Shown: positions 46,810 through 58,380 of the stretch, in pieces
How positions within the stretch are numbered: the stretch's first letter is position 1
Layout: every line of letters begins with the position of its first letter
NCBI GenBank assembly: GCA_012976225.1
Contig: JAAVVG010000001.1
Span: 1,860,001-1,924,000 of the forward strand
Direction: 5' to 3'
DNA length: 64,000 bases
From: Golubevia sp. BC0850
Lineage: Eukaryota; Basidiomycota; Exobasidiomycetes; Golubeviales; Golubeviaceae
Notes under the pieces: generated by a model
What the model saw: the letters and a program-made list of their open reading frames with translations, nothing else
The model's database searches: none
What the model was told of the DNA's origin: nothing
Translations under genes and position numbers: made by a program

Positions 46810-47741
46810 CTAATCCTGACCTCTTTCTCCTCTATCGCCTTCTCCCGGATGGAAGTCCGCATTCTCTTCATTGTCTTGCTCTACACCAGCTGGTAATGAT
46901 AGACCATGCCTAGATAGATGAGATTTCAGGAGAGAATTCTCATTTCTCAAAGCGTCGATCTGTTCGAGAGCTTGGTGATAGTAAAGTGGATATTGAGAAC
47001 CGGAGAGTCCGGCAGTTGTCCTGATGGTATCCAGTTCTTTCGCCTTCACTTCTAATTCCTTGATGTAGCTGTGTTAGAAAGGAGAAAGAGCGGAAGGTGG
47101 GAGAGGGTTCAGTCAATCTGCTGCAATGCCTCTCTTACCTTCTGCAAGTCACCCTTCCTTCGAGCCTTTCTGAGACAAGAGATTGTTCATGAATGATGAT
47201 CTCTCAGCAACTAGATTCCTAATCCATCTGCAGGCCAGCCTTAGCTTGACACTCACATATCTCTCTTCTGTCGAAAAGTTCTCTGAGCCTCTCTATTCTG
47301 AGCCTTCCTATCCAAAGCTTTCTTGGCCTTCTTCGCTGGAGGAGGCTGATCATCATTCTGTAATTGAGTTTGTTGCTCTACTTCTCGTTCATGTTCATCA
47401 TGATGATGTTGATTCCAAAATTGTACCTGGTCAGCGGTAGGCTGCTCAGTATGAGAATTAGAGTGAGGAAGAGCTTCCTGTTGCTCTTGTTCAGATTGCT
47501 GAGAATTATCATCCTGACCTTCTTGCTGATGATGTTGAAGTAGATTTAGACTTTCTTCTGAGGCTTGTTGAGCTAACTGAGTGATGGAATAGGCAGCCAT
47601 CTGATCTGGATCGTAATCATTGTTATTGTTGTTGTTGTTAGGGAGAGCAGAAGAGGATGAGGAAGCTTGATCCTGATCTACTGAGAAAGCGTCGTTGAAT
47701 TTTGCTTGACGACCTTGACCAGAGCGACGCCAGGATGACAT
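46810..47741 (-). CDS. bZIP transcription factor with a cassette exon
   Basis: Nuclear factor of 247 residues in the simplest form, exons 47741-47257 and 47068-46810. The basic region and zipper start read RKAQNREAQRTFRQKRD then IYIKELEVKAKEL, with exact bZIP spacing (N-x7-R-x9-L). The zipper continues TIRTTAGLSG...YYHQALEQIDALRNENSLLK. The N-terminal part is Gln/Asn/His-rich. Inside the 188-nt intron lies a possible 31-nt exon, 47169-47139, with its own good acceptor (GTCTCAG) and donor (GTAAGA). Including it changes the sequence after the basic region to KARRKGDLQK and shifts the frame, removing the zipper. The basic region resembles the AP-1/Pap1 group more than Hac1. It lies directly downstream of IRE1 on the same strand. 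Confidence 0.8.
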
Positions 47742-48165
47742 AATTGATTTGAGGATGTGAGATTGAGGTGGTGGACTTGGGGCAAGAGAAGAGAAGAGAA
47801 GATTCGAATTCAAGAACTGGTGTCTTGCAGATCTACTTTCTGGATGAAATCCGAACAATTCTTCTGGCTCCTAAGCTAGTTTCATTGTTTGTATGGATGA
47901 GAAGGAAGGGAGTGTTGTTCTTTCACCAAGATCTCGCAGCGAAGGTCGGAAGTTGCTTAGTCAGACGCTTCAATCCCCTTCTTATAGAAGCAAAAGATCT
48001 GTTGGTACAAATGTGAGAATAAGATGAGCTGTGCTTGGTGATATGTATATACATTCAGAGTTGATAATAAGGTATGTTTTAGATTTAGATAGGAGCAGGG
48101 GTAGTAGGAGGGGAGAAGAAGGGATGCGAGAGAGAGAGAAAGAGAAATCCAACGTGAAGTCCACC
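47742..48165 (-). other. Intergenic between IRE1 and the bZIP gene
   Basis: About 420 bp holding the IRE1 3'UTR and the promoter of the bZIP gene. An open frame continues upstream of the bZIP start but lacks conserved sequence, so I keep the start at 47741. Confidence 0.5.
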
Positions 48166-51100
48166 TTAGTGATCCGATTCTGAGGCCATAAAATAAGGCA
48201 TAAATTGGGTTTCGGTCTTGATCAAAGCCTGTTCAGAGATGACGTTGTAGACTCTAAGGAAGAGAAGCGGGAATCTTCGAGTGAAGTAAGAAAGGAAACC
48301 ATCTGGAAGAGAGCCCATGACTTTCTTCAAAAGAGGTGCCATATCTTGATAATGATGTTTCTGAGAAGCAAAAAAAAAGAGTCAAGGCAATTTCATGGGT
48401 CAGCGAAGGGGCGATCGAGAAGATGGGAAGCACTCTGTCTTCTCATTGCCACTGACCTTATTCCTAAGAGCTCTCAAAAGATCTTGAAGACTTTTACCTT
48501 CATAGCCCCTGAATTTACCAAGATCATCAATGAAGACCTTATCAACTTTCTTGAACCAATCTGGACCAACAACTAGATGAGCATCTAATTCCAAAGCTAC
48601 CAAAGCTGGATGAGGAGGATTTCTCTCCATACATTCAAACCTATCACTTGCATCTTGAAGGAAAGTAAGCCTTTTGTTTGAATCCCAGAAGTAAGGATGA
48701 AGTAAGACTTCAGTTGCTGAAGGTCTCTGTCTAGGGTCTGCCGAGATCATAGCTGAGATTAGATGTTGAGCTTCATGCCCTTCTTCTCCTAAGCCATCTA
48801 ATCGACCTAGATCGATTTGTCTTCGAATGATGTTCATTTCTCTTTCGTATCTGCTTCCGAAAGGATGTTCTCCGTTGGAGAGAACGTAGCTGGTAGGGAT
48901 TCGGAGATGAGGAACGTGTCAGAACGATAGGTGGGAGTCTTGATGTTTGAACTCGAATTCGAATTCGGCGAGCTTTACTCACTAAGCAAGACAACCCAAA
49001 GCGAAAACATCAACCGCTCTAGTCAACCTTCTCTTTTCCTCTCCCTTCTCTTTTTCGGATCCATCAGCTCCAGCTTCGCTGCTTATTCCAGAAGATTCGG
49101 AATCTTCACCCAAGTCCAACGAAACGTCACCTCTCAAGATTTCTGGAGCTCTCCAACCAACAGTCCCGCCAGGATTTGCCATAGTTTGACTAAAACTCGT
49201 TTGAGCTAAACCATCCAACCTTTTGGAAAGACCGAAATCCGAAAGAAGCATCTTCAAATTTCCGCCCGTAGAAAGAGAGACCAAAATGTTTTGAGGTTTA
49301 ATATCCCTATGAACAATCGAGAGTCTATGAAGATGTTGAAGACCTGAAGTGATTTGAGCTAGAGCTTTCTTTGGATCGAGCTTGTTTCCTAATTCTCTGA
49401 ACTCGATTGGTTTTTCGATTACATCTGCTAAACTTGCTGGACAAAGCTCCAAGGCTATGAATAAGAAACTTCCAGTAAGTTCTTTGCAGAAATATCGAAT
49501 CACGTTAGGATGATTGTCCGCCGATTCGAGTAGAGAAACTTCTTTGGAAGCAACATTGACGAAATCTCGAAGTAGTCGCTTGACAGCGACGGCTCTGCCT
49601 TGGAAGGTTCCTTTGAAAACCACAGTTCCAGAAGATCCGTAACCTGATGAAGAAAGACAAGGGAGGTAGAGAATTCTGATAGTCAGTAGTCATCAACCAC
49701 AGTAGATGGATTTCTGGAAATGTAACATCTCCCTTGCGTCCACTCACCGAGCACCTCGCTGGACAATCTCAACGCAGATCCCTTCCTCGGTAGCGAAGAA
49801 GGATCCACATCCAAAGTTGAGCTACCTCTCCTACTAAGACTTTCATGAGGATTAGCTCTCTGATTCGTTGCAGATCCCGGATCCAACCAACCTCGATCTA
49901 TCAAAGCCGCCGTAGTTGGAGTAGGAGGAACAATCTCAAGTTTAGCTTTCCCTCCACCAGAAATTTCCAAATTCGGTTCTCCATTCTGCTTCGATTTTCC
50001 AAACATAGAATCTCCATTCATTCCTTCTCTATCTTCCTTTCGCAAAACGCTATCCTTGACAATATCAACCTGAGTTCTTTTTCCATCCTCACCATCCTCA
50101 TCCTCATCTTCTTCATTTCCATTAGAGCTTTCCTTTCCGTTCTTGGCTTGAACAGCAGCTCCGGCTCTTTTCCCTCTTCTCCTCCTTTTGCTTTCTCGTT
50201 TCTTGGCTGCAGCTTTTTCAGCTTTCTCTTTTGCTTCTTCTTCAGCCATTAATTCAGCTCTTGCAGCTTCTGCAGATGCTGCAGCTACTTCTGGGTCTAT
50301 CGGAGGTGGAGATGGAACTCTGGGCTGTTGTTGTTGAGGATATGGATTGCGGATTGGACTCGAATTTGAAGACTTTCGACCATGCCGCTGATGAAGAGGA
50401 TTTGTAGTTCCATTCGAAGGATTTGAGTAAGAGATTTTGGGAGTTCCAAAAGGATTCGGTCGACCTTGAGAAATGACCAGAGGATCTTGATAACTAGAGA
50501 AGTTGGAACCAGAGTTCGAATCGTTATTCGAATTCGGATCGGAATTATTTCCAGAACCAGAGAAACCAGCTTCGTCTTCTTTTAAAGCAGGTACCCAAAT
50601 GACTTGATTTGCGATTCCATTTCCCATCCTTTCGGTAGTCTTTTTCTGTTCTTCTAAACCAAGGTAGATTGCTCCTCCAATACCAAGGACTATCATAATC
50701 CCAACTAATTGAAGGAAGATGACCATTGGAGCAGATCTCCTCAAATTCCAATTCCTTTCAGTTCTTTCTGAATCGTCTTGATCGTTTGGATCTTGATTCG
50801 AATCATTTGATCTTCCTCCTTCTCCTTCGTGCCCACTCTCTAAGACCGGTTTCTTTCCTCCATCTTCGATTCCCAATTGCGGAGAACCAAGAATTGGCCC
50901 TCCGGAGAAATGATCTTCAGGATCGTACTGAGCAGGATAAGATCCGATCCAACAACCATAAGACCTACAATTTCTACCTGAATGTTGATGTTTCGAATTC
51001 CCACCTTCTATTCCTCTTCCCTTCCCATGGCCAGTCGCTTCATGACCAGCTTCCAAGCCAGCTACAGCAGGAGAAGTAAAAGTGACTAGAGGAAATTTAG

Positions 51101-52633
51101 CGCTACCCATCACGAAGAGATGACCATCTGAAATCCCAAGATAGGTTTGAGGTACGTATTCGTATTCTGAAATCTCTTCTCCAGTTTCACTTCCCGGGTC
51201 ATTTCCTGAATTGGATCTTGATTCGAAATAGCTTAAAAGGTCTCTTCTTGAGAGAGGTGGATGTGGAACTATGACTGGTCTTGAAGATTGGGAGTTAGAA
51301 TGACTTCCGGCTGGCTCGTTTGGAGTCGTGGAGAAGAGATTTGAAGATGGTCTGACAATGTCAAAGATTCCGGCTCTGCAGAGATGAAGATTATTTTTTT
51401 TGAGTTCAGCAGAGAGTAAGAGGGAAGAGACAGACCAGAACTAAGATCATGAGAAGGTCACTTACACAGTCCCATTCAGCTCTGTACTCCAAAGAGTTCT
51501 ATCCTGGCTTGATTTCTTACTAGATTCATCAGAAGTATCGACACAAAGAATACTTCCTTGTTCAGGAGCACTCAAAAGAGCCCTCCCGTCCACATGTTTT
51601 CCAGATTGAGCCCACAACTCAGCTACATCTTGATCAGCTGCGTTTGGAGTGTAGGTGCTAAACCGCAGCGTCTGGGTGAGATGAGGTCTAGATCTGACAT
51701 GGATCGTCAAGGTATAATCTGTAAAGAGAAACGAAAGGAACTGATCAGAAGAAGCCTCAGGTAATCCTTTCGGAAAAGACGCAAGACCTCAAAAGACTCA
51801 CCAGTCCTTCCAACATAAGCCCAATTGGGTTCTTCCTGATCTTCAGTTTTCTCTCCATTTCCAGAACAATTTTCGTCTTTAGCATCGCCACACCAAACCC
51901 CTTCATCTCCACCAAAGACAGCGCCAATTTTGCCAGTCTTTGCATCGATTTCAACCAATTTAGCTTTCTTCTTTCCAACGAAGACCCGATTTGATTCCCC
52001 AGGGAATGAGAATGGTGACAGTTCAACCAGTTGAGGAAGGGTTAAAGGTAATTTCTCAATCTTTGGGATTCCATTTGAAGGAGCTCCATTGGCATCTTGA
52101 GTTTCAGTAGTAAGAACGTGAACCTCACCCATAGAAGAAGGTTCTATCAAATAAATCCCACTTTGATGTAATTCTTTTAAACTTTCATCTCCCTCTTGTC
52201 TCTGAATCAATTCGGCAAAGGAAGTGAATTGAGATTTCTCTCCATAAGTTGAACCTACCAAAGGTTCAAATCCGCCTCCTTCTGAAGTTCTTGGATCTAG
52301 ATTCCAAAGGACTTTCCCATTGTTTCTATCTATTCCATGTAGAGATCCTTCGACTGTTGAAATCAAAGCTATGTCAGAAAGATCTAAATCTCTGGTAGAA
52401 GTTGGACGTTTGAGGGAATTGGCTGCCAAACCTGCTCTTTGTGCATTCTCTAAACCTCTTCTTGAAAGTCTGATGGCTGATGGATGATGTGATGGAATTG
52501 AAGGTGTGAATGAGGGAAGATCTTGAGATTGAGATTGTGAGGGTAGAAGAGAGACTAGGAGGAGAGATAGTAATAGAATGTAGGATAGTAGAACTGATTC
52601 AATGCGAGTAGATGATGATGGAGATGATAGCAT
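48166..52633 (-). CDS. IRE1: IRE1, ER stress sensor kinase/endoribonuclease
   Basis: Unfolded-protein sensor of the ER membrane, 1333 residues. Six exons: 52633-51802, 51718-51466, 51375-49748, 49643-48983, 48889-48457 and 48360-48166. A signal peptide (LLSYILLLSLLLVSLLPS) leads a luminal domain with ALISTVEGSLHGIDRNNGKV. The single membrane segment is at about 580-602 (MVIFLQLVGIMIVLGIGGAI). A long Ser/Asn/Lys-rich linker leads to the kinase from about residue 905: GYGSSGTVVFKG loop, AVAVKRL lysine, HRDIKPQNIL and SDFGLSKR. The KEN RNase follows (FLQDASDRFE, LPDGFLSYFTRRFPLLFLRV). About 55 residues rich in acid and Ser are inserted in the kinase activation segment after GWRAPEILRG. It is expected to cut a HAC1-type mRNA; no such target intron was found in this window. 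Confidence 0.96.
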
Positions 52634-52996
52634 TCTAACCGCTTAGTTGAGGAGAGTAGAATCCCGTAATTGGATGATTCTACTCTCGTTCAGTTCTAGA
52701 TCTAGTTCTAGTTGGGCTAGAGTCGAAGGTTGAGGATTGCAGAGTAGTAACAGATTAGAGATTGCTGCAGGTGGAAGTGGAAGTGAGAGTGACAGCGATG
52801 AGGTTCATCTCCCTTCTCTTTCTTGAGCTGAGTTATGGATTGGGAGAAGACTCAGCTTTCTTGAACGAATTCTGAATGACAGCTTTGAAGAATAGGATAT
52901 GGGAATCAAAGAAGCGATGGTCAAGCTGCTGCATGCAAGCCACTCATCTCACCCACCCATCGCAGCCACTCATCTTCATCTATTAAGCATCGCCAC
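52634..52996. promoter_or_regulatory. Shared promoter region IRE1 / WDR55
   Basis: A 363-bp gap between divergent starts. I did not recognise a clear TATA box or a known stress element. It should serve both genes. Confidence 0.4.
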
Positions 52997-54630
52997 ATGG
53001 AAGTGAAGTTATCATCTGATGCTACCGATGTAGATTTTCATCCAGATCCAACCAGTTCAATCTTCACAACGTCACTCCTTTCAGGTAAAGTTCAACTTTT
53101 CGATTATTCTCAACTTTCCTCAACTTCAACTGATACAACTGATACAGTCAAAAGGATTGAATCGATTAGACCAAGTAAGAAATCCATCAGAGCTTGTTCA
53201 TTCAATCCAACCGGTGATTCGATTTGGTCAACTTCAAAAGATGGGAACTTATTCAGATTAGACACTTCAACTTTTCAGATAGTTCACACTTGGAAAGGCG
53301 CTCATCAAGCAGCTCCAAGTCGTCTTTTACCAATTGATAACAATCTTGTAGTAACAGGTGATGATTCAGGTTTAATCAATTTATGGGATCAAAGAATCCA
53401 ATCTCTTGGAGGTAGTGGAACTGGTGCAAATTCAAGTACCATTCCAATGAAATCTTATTCACATCATTTCGATTGGATCACTGAAATGCTTTGGTTTGAT
53501 CATTTGATTCCTCCAAAAGTAAAATCAATTCAAGAATTAAAAGAGGTTGAGGAGAAAAGAAAGGAGAAGGAAAGAAGTAAGAACAAGAACAAGAAGAGGA
53601 AGAAAAGTAAAGAGGAAAGGGAAGAAGATATCAAGAATCAAAGGGAGCAGCAGAAATTGGAGATGAAGAATCGACAGATGGAAACTGGTAGGAGTAGGTT
53701 GGTTTGTACTAGGTGAGTCGATCGTTGCGGAGCACTTTGAAGAAGATAAGAGGGAACGTTGATTGGGGAGCTACTTTCTAAATTCTCCTCTTTCTTTCAT
53801 TTGTTCCCCTTTATTTTTAATCTATCATCGATGTCATCAGTGGAGATGGAAGTCTTTCAGTCATAGATCTACGAGGTGGTTCAAGTTCCAACACCAACGA
53901 AACCAAAAACCCAGGTTCAAAAGTCAAAAGTGGCACACCATCTGGTGGTGTAGAAGTTAGTGAAGATCAAGAAGATGAACTCCTGAGTATGACCTCTGTA
54001 AAAGGGTGAGTGTCATTTCAATCAAAGATTCAATCTTGTCGAGAAAGCGTTGATTTCAACCTCCAACCCATCTCCCTCTCCCTTTTCTTTTCTCATAGCG
54101 GCAACAAACTAGTCATAGGAACTCAACTTGGAATCCTTTCCTTATGGTCACCTTCAAGAGGTCTCTTGGATCACGTAGATCGAATTCCAGGACATCCTTC
54201 TTCAGTAGATTCACTTTGTAACTTAGATCAAGACACAGTCTTATCAGGTTCTTCAGATGGTCTTTTAAGAGTCGTTCAAATCTTACCTCATAAACTTTTG
54301 GGAGTGCTTCATGATAATGGTGGGATGCCTATTGAAAGGATTAAGAGAAAGGAAAATTGGGTAGCTAGTTTAGGTCATAGAGATGTTTTGACTTTGAATT
54401 GGGTGGGGGAATTGTTGGAGAGTGATGATGAGGAGGAAGAAGAGGAAGGGGAAGAGAGTGAAGATGAGGAAGAGCATGAAGAAGGTGTGGAGAGGATTAT
54501 TGGGTCGAAGAAAATAGCAGAGGATGGAAGTGATAGCGAAAATGATCAGGTCCAGGTGAAGAAAGGATTTCAGAAATTATCGAATAATCCAGCTACTTTT
54601 AAGGAGGATGATTTCTTTGATGGCTTTTGA
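52997..54630 (+). CDS. JIP5: WD40 protein WDR55/Jip5, ribosome biogenesis
   Basis: Nucleolar WD40 protein of 470 residues. Exons are 52997-53712, 53841-54005 and 54099-54630. The beginning VKLSSDATDVDFHPDPTSS and repeats such as RACSFNPTGDSIWSTSKDGN, NNLVVTGDDSGLINLWDQR and LVIGTQLGILSLWSPSRGLL match the family. So does HPSSVDSLCNLDQDTVLSGS, which is followed by IERIKRKENWVASLGHRDVL. The C terminus is acidic and ends DDFFDGF, the usual ending in fungal Jip5. A Lys/Glu/Arg-rich insertion of about 70 residues sits before the fifth repeat. The family is needed for 60S subunit maturation. Confidence 0.9.
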
Positions 54631-55220
54631 AATCTTATAATTTCTTTTTGGTCTTTGATTGAATATCACTCACTGATCACTTCCGACCATGGACGAACAA
54701 AAAACAACTGTTTCACGTCAACATGTGTAAATTTAGTACAATGTACTTGTGTATCTCTAATAAACCCTCCATCGTTTTTTTTGATTCTCTATTGTTGTTT
54801 GGGATTTGGGAGAGTATGAGCACACAAATGGTGTGGTAAATATGGGCAGCCAAAAAGTTTATGGAATGAGGCGATCAGGTCGACTCGAGTTTTCGATTCC
54901 ATTCAAGGCAAATGAAGCTTGAGTCAAAAGAAGTCAGCCAAAATGATTAGGGATTAGGTAATTGATTATTAAAAGGTCTATGAGATTACAGAAGTTGGAG
55001 AGAAATAAATGAAAGTGGGTGCGACAACCAAGCTTGCAGAAGGAGATTGAATAAAGTTAGGGAACGAGACTTCTATATAATGCGGGTAAGGAGTGATGGG
55101 ATAAACAGAACTGGATACCAAAGGGAGATGAAATTGAGGTTTGAGCATGGAAGTGGCAACGTCGGGAGTGAAAACTAGTGAAGCTCGTCAACTGATGTTG
55201 AGTTCTTGGATGGAGAGCGG
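54631..55220. other. Intergenic, convergent 3' ends
   Basis: About 590 bp between the WDR55 stop and the stop of the secreted repeat protein on the other strand. The first 150 bp are AT-rich, as in 3'UTRs. Nothing else is seen. Confidence 0.55.
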
Positions 55221-55965
55221 TTAAAGATCAAGACCGAAATCTTCCAACTTGGTGAGTCCTAGAGCATCGAAGAGCTTGTAGAGGCCTCCTCCAAGAGTCT
55301 CGTTTAGTTTGTCTTCCAAGGCAGTCTGTTGAGGTTGGAGAAGAGCATGAGGTCAGTTGGGGAGGTTTTGTTTTTGTCGACGACGAAATGAAGCTACTCT
55401 GGCGTTCTCTCTCTCTCTCTCTCTTTTCCCCCCTCTCTCCTAGTCGATTGATACTCACGACTCCCAAAGTGTCTTCAAGGTGCTTGATCAACTTCCCAAC
55501 GTACTGTAGTACTCCGTCCTTGGAGCAACCTCCTAGCAGATTGAGGGACTGCTCTAACTTAGTCAAACCCAAAGCAGTTTCGACTGCTTCAAGAGGCAGA
55601 GCCTTGTCCAAAGCGTCTTCCAAAGCGGTGACTCCTAAAGCCTTCTCCAATGCAGCTACGAGCTCACCGACCTTTTGGAGTAGGCCATCAGGGGCTGAGG
55701 CTCCGATGCAGGTGGCGGTGTTTGTCTTGGTCTTGCGAGAGAGAAGAGCGGACTGTGATGGAGCAGAGGGTGAGATGAGTTAGTTGAAAGATTACAAAAC
55801 ATTTCAAGGAACGGAACTCACTTGGAAGTCGCGGATAGTCAAGGCTTGAGAGTCGAAGGTGGAGACTTGACGAGAGACAACTTCGACTTGGTTGGAAGAA
55901 GGTTGGATTGGAGCAGCTAAAGAGAGAGCGGCTAGAGTGAGAGATAGAAGGATTTGGAAACGCAT
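55221..55965 (-). CDS. Small secreted protein made of two ~58-residue repeats
   Basis: A 180-residue protein of unknown family. Exons are 55965-55822, 55752-55459 and 55325-55221, all joined in phase 0. The signal peptide is MRFQILLSLTLAALSLAAP. After a short polar stretch come two tandem repeats, residues 63-123 and 124-180. Both open with a cysteine and share DGLLQKVGELVAALEKALGV versus DGVLQYVGKLIKHLEDTLGV, then TALEDALDKAL versus TALEDKLNETL, and ALGLTKLEQ versus ALGLTKLED. The periodic Leu/Ala pattern predicts amphipathic helices, and the two cysteines (C63, C124) could form a disulfide. It resembles the general layout of fungal hydrophobic-surface-binding proteins, but I cannot make that assignment from the sequence. 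Confidence 0.75.
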
Positions 55966-57111
55966 TTTTGATGAATCGAAGTTGGTTGGAGTGAAGTTGG
56001 GGTTGAGGTGTGTTCGAAGAGTGTGTGTGAGAGAGGGAGAGAGAGAAAGATGTGATGGGGAGAAGTTGGGAATCGAAAGAAGAAAGCTCACTATTTAAGG
56101 CTTTTTGGTCTCTGTGTTCGTGAAAGACCTACATTAGTCTCGTTCTTCGAGAACTCTTATCTTGGACGTTACCGAGTGGGTGGATGGGCATAGTACCGAA
56201 GGAATGTTGTCTCTCGATGGGTCACTCATAAAGATAAGAATGATGATGACTTTCGTTTTTGTCCGTACTCCAGAATCCTCCGTATGAACGGGAGAAGAAG
56301 CCCTTCCATCGACGAAACTCGCTACATACTCACTCGAAAGAAGAGATAAGGATCTGCCGACGGTGCCACCGAGACCGTTCTTGATTGGGTGGGTGGCGAC
56401 ATCTCTCTCGCGTCGGAGAGAAACACAAATTTATATATACATTAAATCCGTTATCTTGTTGTTGATGAAGACTTCGGTAAGCGTCATCAAAGGACTTGGC
56501 GAGGTGCTGACCCGGGTCCGACTGCGGTTTCATAAGAAAGAAAGCTGGAAGGACGTCAATTGTTTCACATCCTCTGCCAATCTTCTTCGAATCTTCAGTC
56601 TCTCTCTTGCGGTTCTTCCTCAAAGCCTCAGAGCTCAATCTTTTTTAAATCATGGAAGATTCCGGTTCATCAAAGGCTTGCACAGTTTCATCGAAGTCTA
56701 CGAAACGTACAGGATCTATACAATACCTCTTACAGAACTCCCTTTCCGTCCAGGAATCTAACTTATCCACTCATAGCTCTCAGGTTCTGGGTAGACGGGT
56801 TTCGAGTCCCCGTGGAGGAAGAGTATTCGATCGGAGGGGGGCCGGGCCAACTTCAAAGAGAAAGTTCGCCGCAGCAACCCTCTCGTCTTCTAGCATGCCT
56901 TTACATTTTGAACTGATTAGCACCCTTGAATCCTTGTGAGAGAAAAAGAGAGAAAGGAATCGAGGGGCTGATCTTGATTGTCGGCTAGATCGGTTCCGGA
57001 GGACGAAGACTGTTCAGCGTTTAGCTCGTTCTGCTTTTCCTCCTTCCCTTCGCTTTTCCTCCTTCCCTTCGCCTTCATCTCTTCTCACCTTATCACTTCA
57101 AATTGTCGACT
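55966..57111. other. Intergenic region
   Basis: About 1.15 kb between divergent genes. A TATTTAAG-like element near 56092 may serve the secreted protein. A direct duplication of TCCTTCCCTTCGC occurs at about 57040-57072, just before the thioesterase start. Open frames at 56330-56940 lack domains and splice support. Confidence 0.5.
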
Positions 57112-58315
57112 ATGTCATTTCCATCTTTCATGGAGTATCTTGAGTTGAAAAGGATCGGCCCAGACACGTTCGAGAGCGTCGTCCTGCCCTTTCATATGGG
57201 TAATTTAGCTCCTATTGCCTATGGCGGCTGCGTTCTTGGTTGGGCTTGTCAGTAAGTGCATAATAGTGACCGAAGCAATTACTATCTTTCAACTCTCACT
57301 GAATACCCGGTCTCTCAACAGGGCAGCTCATCTTTCGCTGGGGAAGGAATCCAGGCAGAGGATCTACTCTCTTCAAGGCTGCTACACCGGTCCCACAGCA
57401 ACGAATCGACCCGTAAAATTGAAAGTCACTTCTCTCAGGGAAACCAGGGCCTTTGCTACTCGGCTCGTGATGGTCTCTCAAGAGGTGGACGGGGAAGAGA
57501 GAGGCTGCCTTTCTTGCATTGTGGATTTCTACTCCAGCTCTGGCAACAAAGTGCTCAAATATTCTGCTCAGCCTTCACAGAAAGTCACGCATCATTCTGA
57601 ATTGATGGAGATCACTGAGCTTCATAGGAGTCAAGTGAAGCAGGGAGTGCTATCACAAGTTCAAGCTGACAGGGTGAGTGGAGTGACGAGCTTTTCCAAT
57701 CGATCCTCGCAGGATTGTAGGAGACCAATTGACCAAAACATTGAAGAACAAAATAAGTATGTCGGCTAACCATTCAACCACTTCGTCTTCTCCAACTGTC
57801 AGCACGAGAGCGATTTCGGTGGCTTCCAAGCGTTCATGACAGCCAAACCTACTCCAGAAGGAATCGCATTCGAGAATTGTTATGGAATCCACTTTGATCG
57901 AAAGACGAGCCAGGACGATAGGGGAATAGCGGAGAAGGTCAGCTTCGACTGGATAAAGCCAAAGCTCTCCCATCTGCCGTCCACTCCTCAGAAAGGATTA
58001 GACGCGAGTGTCCTCGCATTCATCCTAGACGGAGACACTCCTTTCATGCCTCTAGCTTTCAGTCGTCGATTTACGAATCATGTCAAGGTCTGCAGCTCTC
58101 TTGATTTCTCTCTCCGGTTTCATGTGGACGATTTAGACGTCTCTCGGTGGCATTTGAGAGAGATCAAGACTCACGCAGCAGCGGAGGAAAGGACGTTCAG
58201 CGAGGCAAAATGTTGGAGAGAAGAAGAAGATGGAAGTCTGACTCTGGTGGCCACCATGAGTGAGACTGGGATTTTGCGAGGACCGGAGCAGAAGGTTGGA
58301 AGTTCAAAGCTTTGA
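57112..58315 (+). CDS. Acyl-CoA thioesterase, double hotdog fold (TesB/ACOT8-like)
   Basis: Predicted to hydrolyse acyl-CoA; 334 residues from exons 57112-57251, 57322-57673 and 57803-58315. The first hotdog has MGNLAPIAYGGCVLGWACQA followed by YSLQGCYTGPTATNRPVKLK, the substrate-channel region of the thioesterase-like superfamily. The second has TPFMPLAFSRRFTNHVKVCS, then SLDFSLRFHVDDLD, the active-site SLD motif, and EERTFSEAKCW, GSLTLVATMSETGILR. All phases close. I see no clear PTS1 peroxisome signal; the last three residues are SKL, however, which is exactly the canonical PTS1, so import into peroxisomes and a role in beta-oxidation are likely. Confidence 0.88.
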
Positions 58316-58380
58316 GTTGCTATATCTTTTGTCGTTATTTCTCTAAAAAAAAGTTTGGATAAGATTTAAATCAAGGTATA

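Noticed and set aside
47256-52633. A HAC1-type IRE1-cut intron near the bZIP gene
   Set aside because: I saw no pair of stem-loops with the conserved cut sequence in the bZIP gene; its introns look like normal spliceosomal ones.
56783-56805. A tRNA-like T-arm (GGGTTTCGAGTCCCCG)
   Set aside because: The base before the TTCGAGT loop is T instead of the required G, the stem does not pair properly, and no D-arm or acceptor stem fits upstream.
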